From an uncultured Lachnospiraceae bacterium (GTDB taxonomy: Bacteria; Bacillota; Clostridia; Lachnospirales; Lachnospiraceae): a stretch of DNA of 64,000 nucleotides. Location: the NCBI GenBank assembly GCA_910585295.1, contig CAJUDE010000021.1, forward strand, positions 1 to 64,000, in the 5' to 3' direction. The stretch's first letter is position 1; every line of letters starts with the position of its first letter. The notes beneath the pieces were generated by a model. It made no database searches. It was given only the letters and a program-made list of their open reading frames with translations, and was not told where the DNA came from. Both the position numbers and the translations under genes were made by a program. Shown in pieces: positions 24,568-33,756 of the stretch.

Positions 24568-26523
24568 TTACTGCCGCTCCACAATCGTGCCTTCCCGGTA
24601 TGCACACAGCAATTTTTCCAAATCTTTGATGCTTTCTTTTATTTCCTTGCCCACATCAGTGTCCGCCACTGTTTTCCTCAAGTTGCTATGCTGCACCAAC
24701 ACCATATGGGAATGGATGTCGCTTCCATTCTGGACGGCTTTCTCCACAGACTCAAATGGCTCATGCGCCGCCAGCAGCAGACCATAAGAGTTGAAAATCA
24801 GGGTATACCCAGCAATCCCGGTTTTCGGCTGGTATGCTTTGGAAAACCCGCCGTCAATAATCAACAGCTTCCCGTTACATTTGACTGGGGACTCGCCGCG
24901 TTTTGTCTCCACTGGCACATGCCCGTTGATAATATGGGAATCCTCGCCTTTCAGCCCAAATTCCTGCAAAATTTTATTTACAATCTCCTCCTGCTCTAAA
25001 AGGCGGTAATAAGGGTTTTTCGGCTCCTTATGGGTTTCCTTGTCCGCAATGAAATACCGTTCAAATGTGGTCATTTTGGATTTCCCAAATACTGGGGAAT
25101 TGGCGTTCTGCCAGATAAACCACAGAATATCCAACCCCTTTTCCTTTTCTGCCGGGTCAATGGAATAATAGCCTTTCCTTGCATAATGCTCCAAAATATC
25201 ATACAGTTCCTTCCCACTATATTCCTTGTCAAAAACCCGCACTTTCTTAAAGCTCCCATCCTCATTAAATGGGACGCAGCCATGGTACAGTAAATTCCCA
25301 TTGTATACCTTATACAAACTTCCCTTAGTATAGAGGAACCGGACATGTTTCTGGAGTTTCTCACAGTTAATAAATGCGGTGGTCAGCCGGTCCATAACAT
25401 CCGCTTCCTCTTCCGACAATTCATATGGATGCTCTGGGTCCAGCGTTGGGAAGCAAGTGTCTTTCAATGGGTAAGTTTTCCCCTCCACTGTCACAGTGCC
25501 TTTCTCCAAATCCATTTTATCCAGCAGCAGGCGATGGGCCATTTCAAATTCTGGGCGTTTTTGCATAAGCTGCCCTTCCAGCTTAAACTGGATAATGGCA
25601 ATTGCTTTATGCATCTTTTCATCCAACTGCACATCTTTCACGTCATACTCTTCTTCCCTGTAATCCAAATGGAATGTGTCACAGGGGTCATTCTCATATC
25701 TGGTCAATGCAAACCGAACTAAAGGGATCAGATTAATCCCATACCCGTCCTCTAGGGTATTCAAATTGCCATATCGGGCGGAAATGCGGATAACATTCGC
25801 AATGCACGCCGGGTTCCCTGCCGCCGCGCCCATCCACAGCACGTCATGGTTCCCCCACTGGATATCCACAGAATGGTGCTGCATCAAGGTATCCATAATC
25901 AAATTTGGATGCGGGCCCCTGTCGTAAATATCCCCCACTACATGCAAATGGTCCACCACCAGCCGCCGGATTAGGTTACAGAACGCAACCACCAGCTCTG
26001 ATGCCCTTCCCGTACGGATCACTGAATTGATAATCTCGTTATAATACGCTTCCTGGTCGGATACATCTGGGCGCCCGGTTAAAAGTTCTTCTATCACATA
26101 AGCAAAATCTTTCGGCAGCGCCTTACGCACTTTGGACCTGGTGTATTTGGAGGAAGCCCCCTTACAAATACGGATTAAACGGTACAAAGTCACTTTATAC
26201 CAATCCTCCATATTATCTTCCTGCCGCAGCACCTGCTTTAATTTTAATTCTGGATAATAAATCAATATGGCAATCCCCTTTTTCTCCACTACGGACAGGC
26301 TATTGCCAAACTCATACTCTATTTTTCGCTTAATGGCGCCAGAGCCATTTTTCATCACATGTTGGAACTGGTCATATTCCCCATGGATGTCTGTAATAAA
26401 ATGCTCCGTACCCTTAGGCAGGCTTAAGATTGCCTGCAAATTGACAATCTCTGTGGCTGCTGCCGGAATCGTCGGGTATTGTTTCGCCAACCCTTTTAAA
26501 TATCTAATATCTGCTGTCTCCAT
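24568..26523 (-). CDS. fbp: Fructose-1,6-bisphosphatase, class III
   Basis: A 651-residue Firmicutes-type FBPase that removes the 1-phosphate of fructose 1,6-bisphosphate in gluconeogenesis. The metallophosphatase motifs are HFITDIHGEYDQF (about 46-58), GDIYDRGPHP and QWGNHDVLWMG; INGHVPVETKRGESP lies near the C-terminus. Length and motifs are normal for class III. The start METADIRYL follows AAGGAGAGGG; nine upstream codons are less likely. It lies directly downstream of an iron alcohol dehydrogenase gene. Confidence 0.97.
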   Translation of the reverse strand: METADIRYLKGLAKQYPTIPAAATEIVNLQAILSLPKGTEHFITDIHGEYDQFQHVMKNGSGAIKRKIEYEFGNSLSVVEKKGIAILIYYPELKLKQVLRQEDNMEDWYKVTLYRLIRICKGASSKYTRSKVRKALPKDFAYVIEELLTGRPDVSDQEAYYNEIINSVIRTGRASELVVAFCNLIRRLVVDHLHVVGDIYDRGPHPNLIMDTLMQHHSVDIQWGNHDVLWMGAAAGNPACIANVIRISARYGNLNTLEDGYGINLIPLVRFALTRYENDPCDTFHLDYREEEYDVKDVQLDEKMHKAIAIIQFKLEGQLMQKRPEFEMAHRLLLDKMDLEKGTVTVEGKTYPLKDTCFPTLDPEHPYELSEEEADVMDRLTTAFINCEKLQKHVRFLYTKGSLYKVYNGNLLYHGCVPFNEDGSFKKVRVFDKEYSGKELYDILEHYARKGYYSIDPAEKEKGLDILWFIWQNANSPVFGKSKMTTFERYFIADKETHKEPKNPYYRLLEQEEIVNKILQEFGLKGEDSHIINGHVPVETKRGESPVKCNGKLLIIDGGFSKAYQPKTGIAGYTLIFNSYGLLLAAHEPFESVEKAVQNGSDIHSHMVLVQHSNLRKTVADTDVGKEIKESIKDLEKLLCAYREGTIVERQ

Positions 26524-26550
26524 ATTTTCCCTCTCCTTGACAAATAGCAT

Positions 26551-27747
26551 TTACTGTTTACCATGTGGCTGCGCCATCCGATAGATTGCCGCCATATCCT
26601 CCTGATACAGTACCTTTGCAGACCCCCGTTTGCCGCCTGTCGCCTCTGCGCAGGAAGCCGCCATTTCCAAAATCTGCCCCTCTGTCGGGGCAATCCCAAG
26701 TTCCTCTAGATTGGTAGGCATCCCAATGCTGCGGTAAAAACTTTCCATTGCGGCGATTCCTTTTAAGGCCGTCTCCTCTTCTGTCCCCCCTGGCTCCACT
26801 TCCATCACATTTTGGGCAAATTTCACAAACCTGGGCAGGCAGCCTTTATATACATACCTTGCCCAACTTCCCCAAATTGCCGCAAGCCCGGCGCCATGGG
26901 TCACGTCAAACATGCCGCCTAATTCATGTTCCAGGGAATGGGTGGCAAAATCACCCCCAGAGCTTCCGCACCCCGTCAGCCCATTATGGGACAAAGCCCC
27001 CGCCCACATCACTTCTGCCCTGGCGCCATAATTCTGCGGGTCTTTATGGAGCGTCTTCGCGCATTTCATAACCGTACGCAAAAGCCCTTCCGCAAGGGCG
27101 TCAGTAAGCTCCATATTCCCGCCGTTGGTAAAATAACGTTCCATTGTATGCATCATAATGTCTGCACAGCCTGATTCTGTCTGGTAATCTGGCAATGTCA
27201 GCGTAAGCCCCGGATCCATAAGTGCAAATTTCGGGCGTGATAAATTATCCCCATAAGACCGTTTCTTTCCTGTTTTTTCATCCGTAACCACGCAGCTATT
27301 GCTCATTTCGCTCCCTGCAGCCGCAATGGTAAGGACAACGCCAATGGGCAGGCATGCCGAAGCTTTCCTGGTATGGGCAAAAAGGTCCCATACATCATGC
27401 CCTGCATCGGCAAGCCCATAAGCGATTGCCTTTGCAGAGTCAATCACAGACCCGCCGCCTACAGCAAGGACAAAATCCACCCCATGCTCCCTGCCTAACT
27501 GAATGCCTTCCCGAATTTTAGACAGATGGGGGTTCGGCACAACGCCCCCAAGCTTTACATGGAATATGCCCGCCCCATCCAGCGCCTTTTCCAAGCGCCC
27601 AATTAACCCAGACCGCACTGCGCTCTGGGCGCCATAATGGATTAATACCCTAGAGCCGCCAAAGCTTTTGGCCAACTCCCCTGCCTGGGACTCCACGCCT
27701 TTCCCAAACACTACTTTTGTAGGGGTATAATACTCAAAACCAAACAT
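26551..27747 (-). CDS. Iron-containing alcohol dehydrogenase (BdhA/YqhD-like)
   Basis: A 398-residue group III alcohol dehydrogenase. The NAD(P) site is GGGSVIDSAKAIAYG (about 96-110). Metal ligands are recognisable in ESGCADIMMHTMER (Asp, His), SLEHELGGMFDVTHGAGL (His residues). The N-terminal FGFEYYTPTKVVFGKG is typical of butanol dehydrogenase-like enzymes that reduce aldehydes with NADPH. The substrate is not certain. The gene lies between dapB and fbp on the same strand, with 25 and 27 base gaps, so co-transcription with dapB is possible. Confidence 0.94.
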   Translation of the reverse strand: MFGFEYYTPTKVVFGKGVESQAGELAKSFGGSRVLIHYGAQSAVRSGLIGRLEKALDGAGIFHVKLGGVVPNPHLSKIREGIQLGREHGVDFVLAVGGGSVIDSAKAIAYGLADAGHDVWDLFAHTRKASACLPIGVVLTIAAAGSEMSNSCVVTDEKTGKKRSYGDNLSRPKFALMDPGLTLTLPDYQTESGCADIMMHTMERYFTNGGNMELTDALAEGLLRTVMKCAKTLHKDPQNYGARAEVMWAGALSHNGLTGCGSSGGDFATHSLEHELGGMFDVTHGAGLAAIWGSWARYVYKGCLPRFVKFAQNVMEVEPGGTEEETALKGIAAMESFYRSIGMPTNLEELGIAPTEGQILEMAASCAEATGGKRGSAKVLYQEDMAAIYRMAQPHGKQ

Positions 27748-27772
27748 CCTCCGCTTCCTTTCTGCCTTTGGC

Positions 27773-28534
27773 TCAACGCCCTTCTATCACATCTTCCATA
27801 CCATATTTTCCCGCAGGCTTCCCTGCCAGGAATTTTGCCGCCTCCACAGCGCCTTTTCCAAACACTGCCCTGGAGTAAGCGGTATGCTTGATTTCTATTA
27901 CCTCGTCCATTCCAGCAAAAATAACTTCATGTTCCCCTACGATGCTGCCGCCCCGGACTGCATGGACCCCAATTTCATTTTTTTCCCGTTTCTTCCTTTC
28001 TGGCGTCCTGTCGTATTTGTATTGATAGCCCCCTCCCAGGGCTTCATTGATGGAATCCGCCAAGGCAAGGGCCGTCCCACTTGGCGCATCCACTTTCTGG
28101 TTATGGTGCTTTTCCACAATTTCCATGTCAAACCCCGCAGGCGCAAGCACCCTTGCCGCCCGTTTCAGCAAATCCACCACGATATTGACCCCCAGGGACA
28201 TATTGGCAGATTTGAGGACAGCTATTGTTTGGCTGGATTCCTCCACTTTTGCGAGCTGCCCCTCGCTCAGCCCTGTCGTGCATACTACCACAGGCGTTTT
28301 CTTAGAAACACAATAATCAAGCAGCCCATCCACTGCAGATGCCGACGCAAAGTCCACAACCACATCCGCCTCTATGCTGCAGTCCTCTATTTTGGAAAAT
28401 ACCGGATATGGATTGTCAATCCCAGTATACGGGTCCACCCCAGCCACTATCTCAACCTCAGAATCCTCCTGGCAGATAGCGGTAATGGCCCGCCCCATTT
28501 TTCCATTACATCCATGCATAATCATCCTTACCAT
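27773..28534 (-). CDS. dapB: 4-hydroxy-tetrahydrodipicolinate reductase
   Basis: A 253-residue enzyme of the diaminopimelate/lysine pathway. It has the dinucleotide loop HGCNGKMGRAI, the substrate motif EKHHNQKVDAPSGTAL (catalytic His and Lys in a His-His-Asn-Gln-Lys context) and the C-terminal helix. The usual length is about 250-270. The start is placed at the second Met because AGGAGG is eight bases away; for the first ATG it would be only two. It follows dapA after a gap that holds a repeat A copy, so whether the lysine riboswitch also controls it depends on readthrough. Confidence 0.96.
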   Translation of the reverse strand: MVRMIMHGCNGKMGRAITAICQEDSEVEIVAGVDPYTGIDNPYPVFSKIEDCSIEADVVVDFASASAVDGLLDYCVSKKTPVVVCTTGLSEGQLAKVEESSQTIAVLKSANMSLGVNIVVDLLKRAARVLAPAGFDMEIVEKHHNQKVDAPSGTALALADSINEALGGGYQYKYDRTPERKKREKNEIGVHAVRGGSIVGEHEVIFAGMDEVIEIKHTAYSRAVFGKGAVEAAKFLAGKPAGKYGMEDVIEGR

Positions 28535-28650
28535 TTCCATTTCCTCCTAAGTAACTTCTAATGCAATTAAGCTGCCCTGGGTTTGGGCAGCTCTTATTCT
28601 CCCTTCTCCAAGGCAGCTTGTCATGCTTGCGCCTGGTTTAGGCTCACAGT

Positions 28651-28806
28651 TTTATTCCCGCGGGCAATAGCCATCAGCCGCGCTTGCGCCGTATTTGGCT
28701 GCTGCCGCGAGGTAAAGCCCTGTGGCTGCAAATACCCCGCCCCTTGAAGCACGCTTGCTAAGAAGAAGCGAGGCCATGCCCCGTTCGTTTGCCGCAGGGT
28801 ATTCGG
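28651..28806 (-). repeat. Repeat A, copy 4 (diverged)
   Basis: On the minus strand it reads GAATACCCTGCGG, an inner stem region, AAGGGGCGGGGTATTTGCAG, CCACAGGGC, CCAAATACGGCGCAAGCGCG and GGCTATTGCCCGCGGGAATAAA. Order and spacing are as in copies 1 and 2, with more changes. It touches the dapA stop codon and lies between dapA and dapB. Confidence 0.75.
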
Positions 28807-29697
28807 CTATGCCAAAGGAATGCCAAATTCTTTCATTGCCTTAGCTAATTTCTCTACATTCTGCTGCTCCATGCTGCTTAAAGGCGCCCGCAGGGAACCT
28901 ACATTCCATCCCATCAGGTTCATTGCTGCCTTTACTGGGATTGGGTTTACTTCACAGAACAGCGCATCCACCAATGGAAGCGCCTTAATCTGCATATCTA
29001 AGGCTTCCTTCTGGTTCCCATTCAAATAATTCATCACCATGTCATGGGTAAATTTAGGCGCCACATTAGACAGCACAGAAATCACGCCTATGCCCCCGCA
29101 GGCAAGGAGCGGTATCACCTGCCCATCTTCACCGGAATATACGTCAAAATCCCCTTGGGTCTGCTCCATCAGCTTCAGTGTGTAAGAGATGTCGCCCACT
29201 GCGTCTTTCATCCCAACAATATGCTCCACTTCCCTATTCAGCGCAGCCGCGGTTGCCGCCTCAATCCGGCACCCTGTCCTGCCTGGGATATTGTACATAA
29301 TAATTGGGATATCCACATGCTTTGCAATCTCAATGTAATGGCTCATTAAGCCTTTTTGGGTTGCTTTATTGTAATAAGGCGTCACAACCAAAAGCCCGTC
29401 TGCCCCTGCAAGCTGAGCCTGGCGCGAAAGCTCCACCGCTGTCTTAGTGCAGTTGGACCCAGTGCCTGCAATCACAGGGACCCTTTTCCCAACGATGTCA
29501 ACTGCAGCCCGGATAACCTCCAGATGCTCCTCTAGCGTTAAGGTAGAAGCTTCCCCTGTCGTGCCAGTAATAATGATGCTGTCTGTCTCATTTTTAATCT
29601 GGTCTTCCAGAATCTCCGCCAATTTTCCATAATCCACTTCCAGGTTTTCGTCCATCGGTGTAACAAGCGCAACACCAGCTCCTTTAAAAAGTGCCAT
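28807..29697 (-). CDS. dapA: 4-hydroxy-tetrahydrodipicolinate synthase
   Basis: A 296-residue aldolase-fold enzyme that condenses pyruvate with aspartate semialdehyde. Motifs are GTTGEASTLTLEEH (substrate binding), VTPYYNKATQKGL (catalytic Tyr), YNIPGRTGCRI and the Schiff-base Lys in IVGMKDAVGDI. The start MALFKGAGVAL follows AAAGGAGG; open sequence upstream lies in the leader. Expression is controlled by the lysine riboswitch and terminator just upstream. The stop codon is flanked directly by repeat A. Confidence 0.97.
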   Translation of the reverse strand: MALFKGAGVALVTPMDENLEVDYGKLAEILEDQIKNETDSIIITGTTGEASTLTLEEHLEVIRAAVDIVGKRVPVIAGTGSNCTKTAVELSRQAQLAGADGLLVVTPYYNKATQKGLMSHYIEIAKHVDIPIIMYNIPGRTGCRIEAATAAALNREVEHIVGMKDAVGDISYTLKLMEQTQGDFDVYSGEDGQVIPLLACGGIGVISVLSNVAPKFTHDMVMNYLNGNQKEALDMQIKALPLVDALFCEVNPIPVKAAMNLMGWNVGSLRAPLSSMEQQNVEKLAKAMKEFGIPLA

Positions 29698-29873
29698 ATA
29701 GTTTCCTCCTTTATACAAATACATATGGCTGCTTATGCAGCGCATTCCCATTCTTGTGCATGCGGCACAAAAAAACCTGCTTGCAAACTCCCCTTAGGCT
29801 GGCTTGCACAGCAAACGTCTCCTATCCAGAGGGTTTTCCCTTAACCGGACACATAAAAGAATTTCCTCATTTA

Positions 29874-29904
29874 AGAGAAAAAAGCCGACTGGATAAGTCG
29901 GCTT
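29874..29904 (-). terminator. Riboswitch expression-platform terminator before dapA
   Basis: AAGCCGACT pairs with AGTCGGCTT, followed on the minus strand by TTTTTT. It lies between the lysine aptamer and dapA, so lysine binding would favour this hairpin and end transcription early. Confidence 0.88.
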
Positions 29905-29939
29905 AAAGATTCTAACATTCGCAAAAAACGGTGTCCTCT

Positions 29940-30130
29940 GCATATAAATCCATGATAGCGCCCCATCCATACTAAGATGACAGTCATATAATTATTCACT
30001 ATATGCCCAAGAACCACCCTACAGGAGGAGGATCCTTTCGGCGTTCTCCCCTTTCAATTATCTTCCTCTGTGCCTGCCCACATCCGATAAATTACTCATG
30101 AATCACGCAACCTCTATCCAATTACATTGC
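29940..30130 (-). ncRNA. Lysine riboswitch (L-box) controlling dapA
   Basis: The minus strand has the conserved lysine aptamer blocks in order: GGATAGAGGTTGCG, CATGAGTAATTTATCGGATG, GAAAGGGGAGAACGCCGAAA, TTCTTGGGCA, GACTGTCA and GGGGCGCTATC. These match the Bacillus lysC L-box (GATAGAGG, GAGTA, AAAGGGGA, CGCCGAA, CTGTCA, GGGCTATC). Together with the downstream terminator and dapA, this supports transcriptional repression by lysine. Confidence 0.93.
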
Positions 30131-30140
30131 TCTTAACGCT

Positions 30141-30169
30141 AATATAGCATTTTCCACCTACAAAGTCAA
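30141..30169 (-). promoter_or_regulatory. Promoter of the lysine riboswitch-dapA transcript
   Basis: TTGACT and TATATT are separated by exactly 17 bases, and the -10 lies about ten bases before the aptamer. Confidence 0.8.
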
Positions 30170-30181
30170 CAGCGAAATTCA

Positions 30182-30664
30182 CTATTCCGCATGGATTTCG
30201 TAAATTTTCCCAATATATTTGCGCAGAGCCTCGTTTATATGCTTCCCTGTAAACATAATTTCTGTATCTTCTGACTTAGCGTTCATCAGTATTTCAAGAT
30301 CCTCTTCGGATACCATCTTGTTATCCAAAAGCTCCAGGAAACTGTCCAAAACCAAAAGGTTGCACTCTCCCGTCACCAGGACTTTCTTTGCAAAATTAAA
30401 CCCATTGCGTATATTCATGCTTTCTTCCTGCTGTTCTTCTTCTGAAAGCTCTGTAAAGTCCTTTTCAAACCTTGCAAAGCTGAAAAACTTCACTTCTGGT
30501 TCCAGCCTTCGCAAGAATTCCAGCTCTTCTTCTTTTTTCCCTTTTAGGAACTGAATGATAATTGCACTGTTTCCCTGACTTGCCGATTGCACTGCATACC
30601 CAAGGGCCGCTGCAGTCTTACCTTTCCCATCACCACAATAAACAGTAACTTTTTCTTTACACAT
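30182..30664 (-). CDS. CobO/BtuR-like cob(I)alamin adenosyltransferase
   Basis: A 160-residue P-loop protein with GDGKGKTAAALGYA (residues about 10-23), the ATP site of corrinoid adenosyltransferases, and LLVLDSFLELLDNKMVSEED with the later MFTGKHINEAL. Classic CobO is about 180 residues and has LDE where this has LDS, so the precise reaction is uncertain. The ATG after GAAAGGAAAATGGC is chosen over a longer frame. It lies just upstream of the dapA promoter on the same strand. Confidence 0.8.
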   Translation of the reverse strand: MCKEKVTVYCGDGKGKTAAALGYAVQSASQGNSAIIIQFLKGKKEEELEFLRRLEPEVKFFSFARFEKDFTELSEEEQQEESMNIRNGFNFAKKVLVTGECNLLVLDSFLELLDNKMVSEEDLEILMNAKSEDTEIMFTGKHINEALRKYIGKIYEIHAE

Positions 30665-30810
30665 GCCATTTTCCTTTCTCAACTTGAACCTTTTCTTAAA
30701 ATACCACAAACCTTAGGAAAATGCAAATTTTTGTCATTTTTTTATTTGGAAATATTGATTCCCACAATATGTATTCTATCTATTTTATGAAATTATATTC
30801 CTTTTTCTCT

Positions 30811-31437
30811 CTATTCCATGTATTCCACTTTGCTTACAGACACTTCATAAGCAATTCTATGTTCCACTTCTGTCTCTGAGAGCTTTTTCACGTATTCCCT
30901 GCTTTGGATCCTCCCATAGACCTGTACATGCCCGCCAACTTCAAACCCTGACGCGTACCTGGCGTTCCTCCCCCAGCAAATGCAAGGTATGTAATCTGAT
31001 TTGCCATAAGAACGGTTGACGGCAATCAGCAAATCCGCAATCTCCCTCCCAAGGGGCGTCTTACGGTATATCGGTTCCTTGCAGATATATCCATCCAGAA
31101 ATATCTGGTTGCTCTTCTCCCCTTCAGGAATCTCTTCCACAAACTCTAATTCCCTCACAAAGACGGAAAGCACCAGACGGTTCCTCTTCTCCTCATGCCT
31201 GTTATAAGAGCGGAACTGCCCATCCACCCGGATATACTGCCCTATATAACTGCATTGGGTGTCAATCAGGCGTTCAGAAATCATCATTGGGATAATGTCT
31301 GCAAAATTGCTCAACCGGTTTACTGACACTTCCACCATGTAAAACCCTTCCCCAAACACTTCGTGGCTGTACTGGAAGTCTGAAACAACCTCACCAGTAA
31401 TTGTCACCTGATTGTTTTCAAATATTTTATCTGCCAT
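30811..31437 (-). CDS. Single-stranded DNA-binding-like protein with two OB-type halves
   Basis: A 208-residue SSB-like protein. The first half contains NQVTITGEVVSDFQYSHEVF and YIRVDGQFRSYNRHEEKRNR; the second repeats the pattern with NQIFLDGYICKEPIYRKTPL, REIADLLIAVNR and GHVQVYGRIQSREYVKK. Housekeeping SSBs have one OB fold and an acidic tail ending in a hydrophobic dipeptide, which is absent here. It is therefore a paralogue, probably a specialised DNA-binding protein. The Met after AAAGGGGAC is the likely start. Confidence 0.82.
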   Translation of the reverse strand: MADKIFENNQVTITGEVVSDFQYSHEVFGEGFYMVEVSVNRLSNFADIIPMMISERLIDTQCSYIGQYIRVDGQFRSYNRHEEKRNRLVLSVFVRELEFVEEIPEGEKSNQIFLDGYICKEPIYRKTPLGREIADLLIAVNRSYGKSDYIPCICWGRNARYASGFEVGGHVQVYGRIQSREYVKKLSETEVEHRIAYEVSVSKVEYME

Positions 31438-31644
31438 GAGTAATAGTCCCCTTTCGTATATCGATGGCACATCGACGAAGTATAAATTTTTTTAAAAGGA
31501 TACCATTAGAACCATGAAAATATTCGCACTTCCTGTCGACAGGATTCACTCTTTACGAAATTCAAAATACAAGGTATACTTATTTTACGTGTGCAGGCTG
31601 CCAAAAGGCGCTGCATGCCTACTAAATGAAAAGAGGTAAAAATT

Positions 31645-32166
31645 ATGGCTCAAAATCCAATTGTAACTTTTGAAATGGAGCAAGGCGGCATTGTAAAGGC
31701 AGAACTCTACCCTGAAATTGCCCCAAATACGGTGAATAACTTTATCAGCCTAATAAACCAAGGGTATTATAACGGGCTTTGCTTCCACCGTGTGATTCGG
31801 GGGTTTATGGTCCAAGGCGGCTGCCCGGAAGGGACTGGGACTGGCGGCCCAGGCTACAGCATCAAAGGGGAATTCTCCCAGAATGGCTTCCCCAATGCCT
31901 TAAAGCACAGTGCAGGCGTGCTTTCCATGGCAAGGACTATGGCTCCCGACTCCGCTGGCTCCCAATTCTTCATTATGCATAAAGACAGCCCACACCTGGA
32001 CGGCGCATATGCCGCATTTGGCAAAGTGACGGAGGGCATGGATGTGGTTGACCGTATTGCTGAGACGGCGACAGATTATTCTGACAAGCCAATGGAAGCC
32101 CAGGTGATAAAAAGCGTTACCGTAGACTGCTTCGGGGTGGAATACCCAGAACCAGATAAAATCTAA
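31645..32166 (+). CDS. ppiB: Cyclophilin-type peptidyl-prolyl cis-trans isomerase
   Basis: A 173-residue cytoplasmic cyclophilin. Landmarks are FHRVIRGFMVQGGCPEGTGT (about 50-69; catalytic Arg in FHRV), GVLSMART, DSAGSQFFIMH and LDGAYAAFGKVTEGMDVVD. No signal peptide is present. It is a single plus-strand gene with its own AGAGG ribosome binding site and a strong terminator after it. Confidence 0.96.
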   Translation: MAQNPIVTFEMEQGGIVKAELYPEIAPNTVNNFISLINQGYYNGLCFHRVIRGFMVQGGCPEGTGTGGPGYSIKGEFSQNGFPNALKHSAGVLSMARTMAPDSAGSQFFIMHKDSPHLDGAYAAFGKVTEGMDVVDRIAETATDYSDKPMEAQVIKSVTVDCFGVEYPEPDKI

Positions 32167-32192
32167 GGCGCCCAGTTTCATATATGCATCGC

Positions 32193-32229
32193 TTTAACTG
32201 CTTCATTTTCGCAAAATGAAGCAGTTAAA
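32193..32229. terminator. Bidirectional terminator between ppiB and the NUDIX gene
   Basis: TTTAACTGCTTCATTTT pairs perfectly over 17 bases with AAAATGAAGCAGTTAAA around a three-base loop. A and T runs at the ends let it serve both convergent genes. Confidence 0.9.
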
Positions 32230-32250
32230 ATGTAAATATTGTGCCTTTGC

Positions 32251-32871
32251 CTAATCAAAAAGCGTCTTCCAGTTTTTTGTATGGTATGCTTCAAAGCACA
32301 TCTTAATTTGCTCTTCATTATTTTTCTCTTCTGCAAGCGCAGGAAGCTCGTCCATGCCAAAATATTTGCTTTCTAACGTTTCTATATTGGGTTCAAATTC
32401 TCCGCCTATCACAGAGCATAACACAAATATTTTGCATATCTTATATGCATAAATAGGCAGATTATGCTTTTCCCTGTCTTGGACTGCAATCACCATATCA
32501 GCCGTAACATCCAGCCCTGCTTCCTCTTTTACTTCTTTTATGGTATTTTCTTTGACCGATACATTGACGTCAACCCAGCCGCCCGGCAAAGACCATGCGC
32601 CATCCCTCTCCTTTACAAGCAAAATTTTACCATCCTGGAAAATTGCCGCCCGGCTGTCTAGCTTCGGCGTCTGGTATCCAGTTTCATTGCAAAACAAAGA
32701 CTTTACTTTGCCCACCGGAATATCTGATTTGTAAGCTATCATTTCTGCTGCAATGTCCCTGACCCTCCCATACCGTTCCAAGTCAAAGGGCCCTTCCCCA
32801 TAAAAAAGCCCTGCCTGTGCGATGCTTTGCAATTCCACTGCCCACTGCAGCCATTTTTCATTGCTGTCCAT
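32251..32871 (-). CDS. NUDIX hydrolase with N-terminal helical domain
   Basis: A 206-residue protein. The first 65 residues form the helical region found in YjhB-like NUDIX proteins (LQWAVELQSIAQAGLFYGEG). The NUDIX box is GGWVDVNVSVKENTIKEVKE and then EAGLD, with Lys in place of the usual Arg in REUxEE. It would hydrolyse a nucleoside diphosphate derivative; the substrate is unknown. It lies upstream of the ppiB terminator and downstream of a DUF5713 gene. Confidence 0.9.
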   Translation of the reverse strand: MDSNEKWLQWAVELQSIAQAGLFYGEGPFDLERYGRVRDIAAEMIAYKSDIPVGKVKSLFCNETGYQTPKLDSRAAIFQDGKILLVKERDGAWSLPGGWVDVNVSVKENTIKEVKEEAGLDVTADMVIAVQDREKHNLPIYAYKICKIFVLCSVIGGEFEPNIETLESKYFGMDELPALAEEKNNEEQIKMCFEAYHTKNWKTLFD

Positions 32872-32929
32872 ATGCCATGCCTCCCTTCTCTAGCCCTTTC
32901 TTTCGTTTCTTCCACCTGCCTATTTAGGC

Positions 32930-33256
32930 TTACCATTCCCGTTCCCCAATGGCGTCTTCCACATCCATGTCAATGCCAAACCATTTTAAAATATGCTCCA
33001 CCGCCTCGCCAATGCTCTCCCGGGCGCTAGTCTCTATCTCGCTGCCATTTTCCTCAAATTCCTCCTGCAGCCCATTGATTGCCAATGTCATCTGGTCAAA
33101 TTTTTCTTGTATCCTGTCTAAATCCTTCTCCCCTTCCTCCAAAAAATCAATCACGCCCTGCACCTGCCCCTTCACTTTATCCACCAGGAAATTGGGGAAA
33201 TACCCATCCAGATACATACCTTCTAACAGCTTGAAATGAACATCAAATTTCTTCAT
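32930..33256 (-). CDS. DUF5713-family protein
   Basis: A 108-residue acidic, helical protein, beginning FDVHFKLLEGMYLDGYFPNF with a central FLEEGEKDLDRIQEKFDQM and a C-terminal EHILKWFGIDMDVEDA. This fits my memory of the DUF5713 family. No membrane helix or catalytic motif is seen. Function unknown. A repeat A fragment begins 25 bases before its start. Confidence 0.65.
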   Translation of the reverse strand: MKKFDVHFKLLEGMYLDGYFPNFLVDKVKGQVQGVIDFLEEGEKDLDRIQEKFDQMTLAINGLQEEFEENGSEIETSARESIGEAVEHILKWFGIDMDVEDAIGEREW

Positions 33257-33280
33257 ACCCTAACCTCCGTAAGTCTTAAT

Positions 33281-33331
33281 CCAAATATCCGCGCAAGCGC
33301 GGCTGCTTGGCTCATTGCTCGCGGGAATAAA
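33281..33331 (+). repeat. Repeat A fragment, copy 5
   Basis: CCAAATATCCGCGCAAGCGC, then GGCTGCTTGGCTCATTGCTC, then GCGGGAATAAA equals the second module of repeat A almost perfectly, without the first hairpin. The rest of the gap to 33598 holds no other recognised feature. Confidence 0.75.
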
Positions 33332-33598
33332 CTTCCCATTATGCCCCATGGAACAAACTCTATATAAAGCATTATAACATAAACGAGTGGGGATGTGGCA
33401 GCCAAATTGAACGAATTTGAAACAGAAGCCCTCCAAAAACAACCATGCCCAAAACAGTTAAATACCGGAATAATATTTAAATAATTCCATTGAGGCAAGC
33501 GGGCGCTTATGTTATAATTTACAAAACTATAACCTTACGCCCCTAAAACGGGACGTAATTTCAAATCACCCCCCGTTAGGGGAATATGGAGGGCTGGC

Positions 33599-33688
33599 AT
33601 GAAAAAAAAGTTGTTTACCCTGATAGGCGCATTGATTGCAATTGTTGCAATATTTTACTTTATAGTATTGGTCACTGGCTGGCTATAA
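33599..33688 (+). CDS. 29-residue single-helix membrane peptide
   Basis: A short frame starting MKKKLFTLIG and continuing ALIAIVAIFYFIVLVTGWL before TAA. Three lysines followed by about 22 hydrophobic residues make a clean membrane helix. GGAGGG lies five bases before the ATG. It precedes the DUF4230 gene by 68 bases on the same strand and may belong to its operon. It is below the size that gene finders usually report, so expression needs proof. Confidence 0.5.
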   Translation: MKKKLFTLIGALIAIVAIFYFIVLVTGWL

Positions 33689-33756
33689 CCATGGCAGCTT
33701 TTTGCCACTTAGCCAAATTTACTGACTAGCAAAATCCATTGGTATGAGGTATTCAA

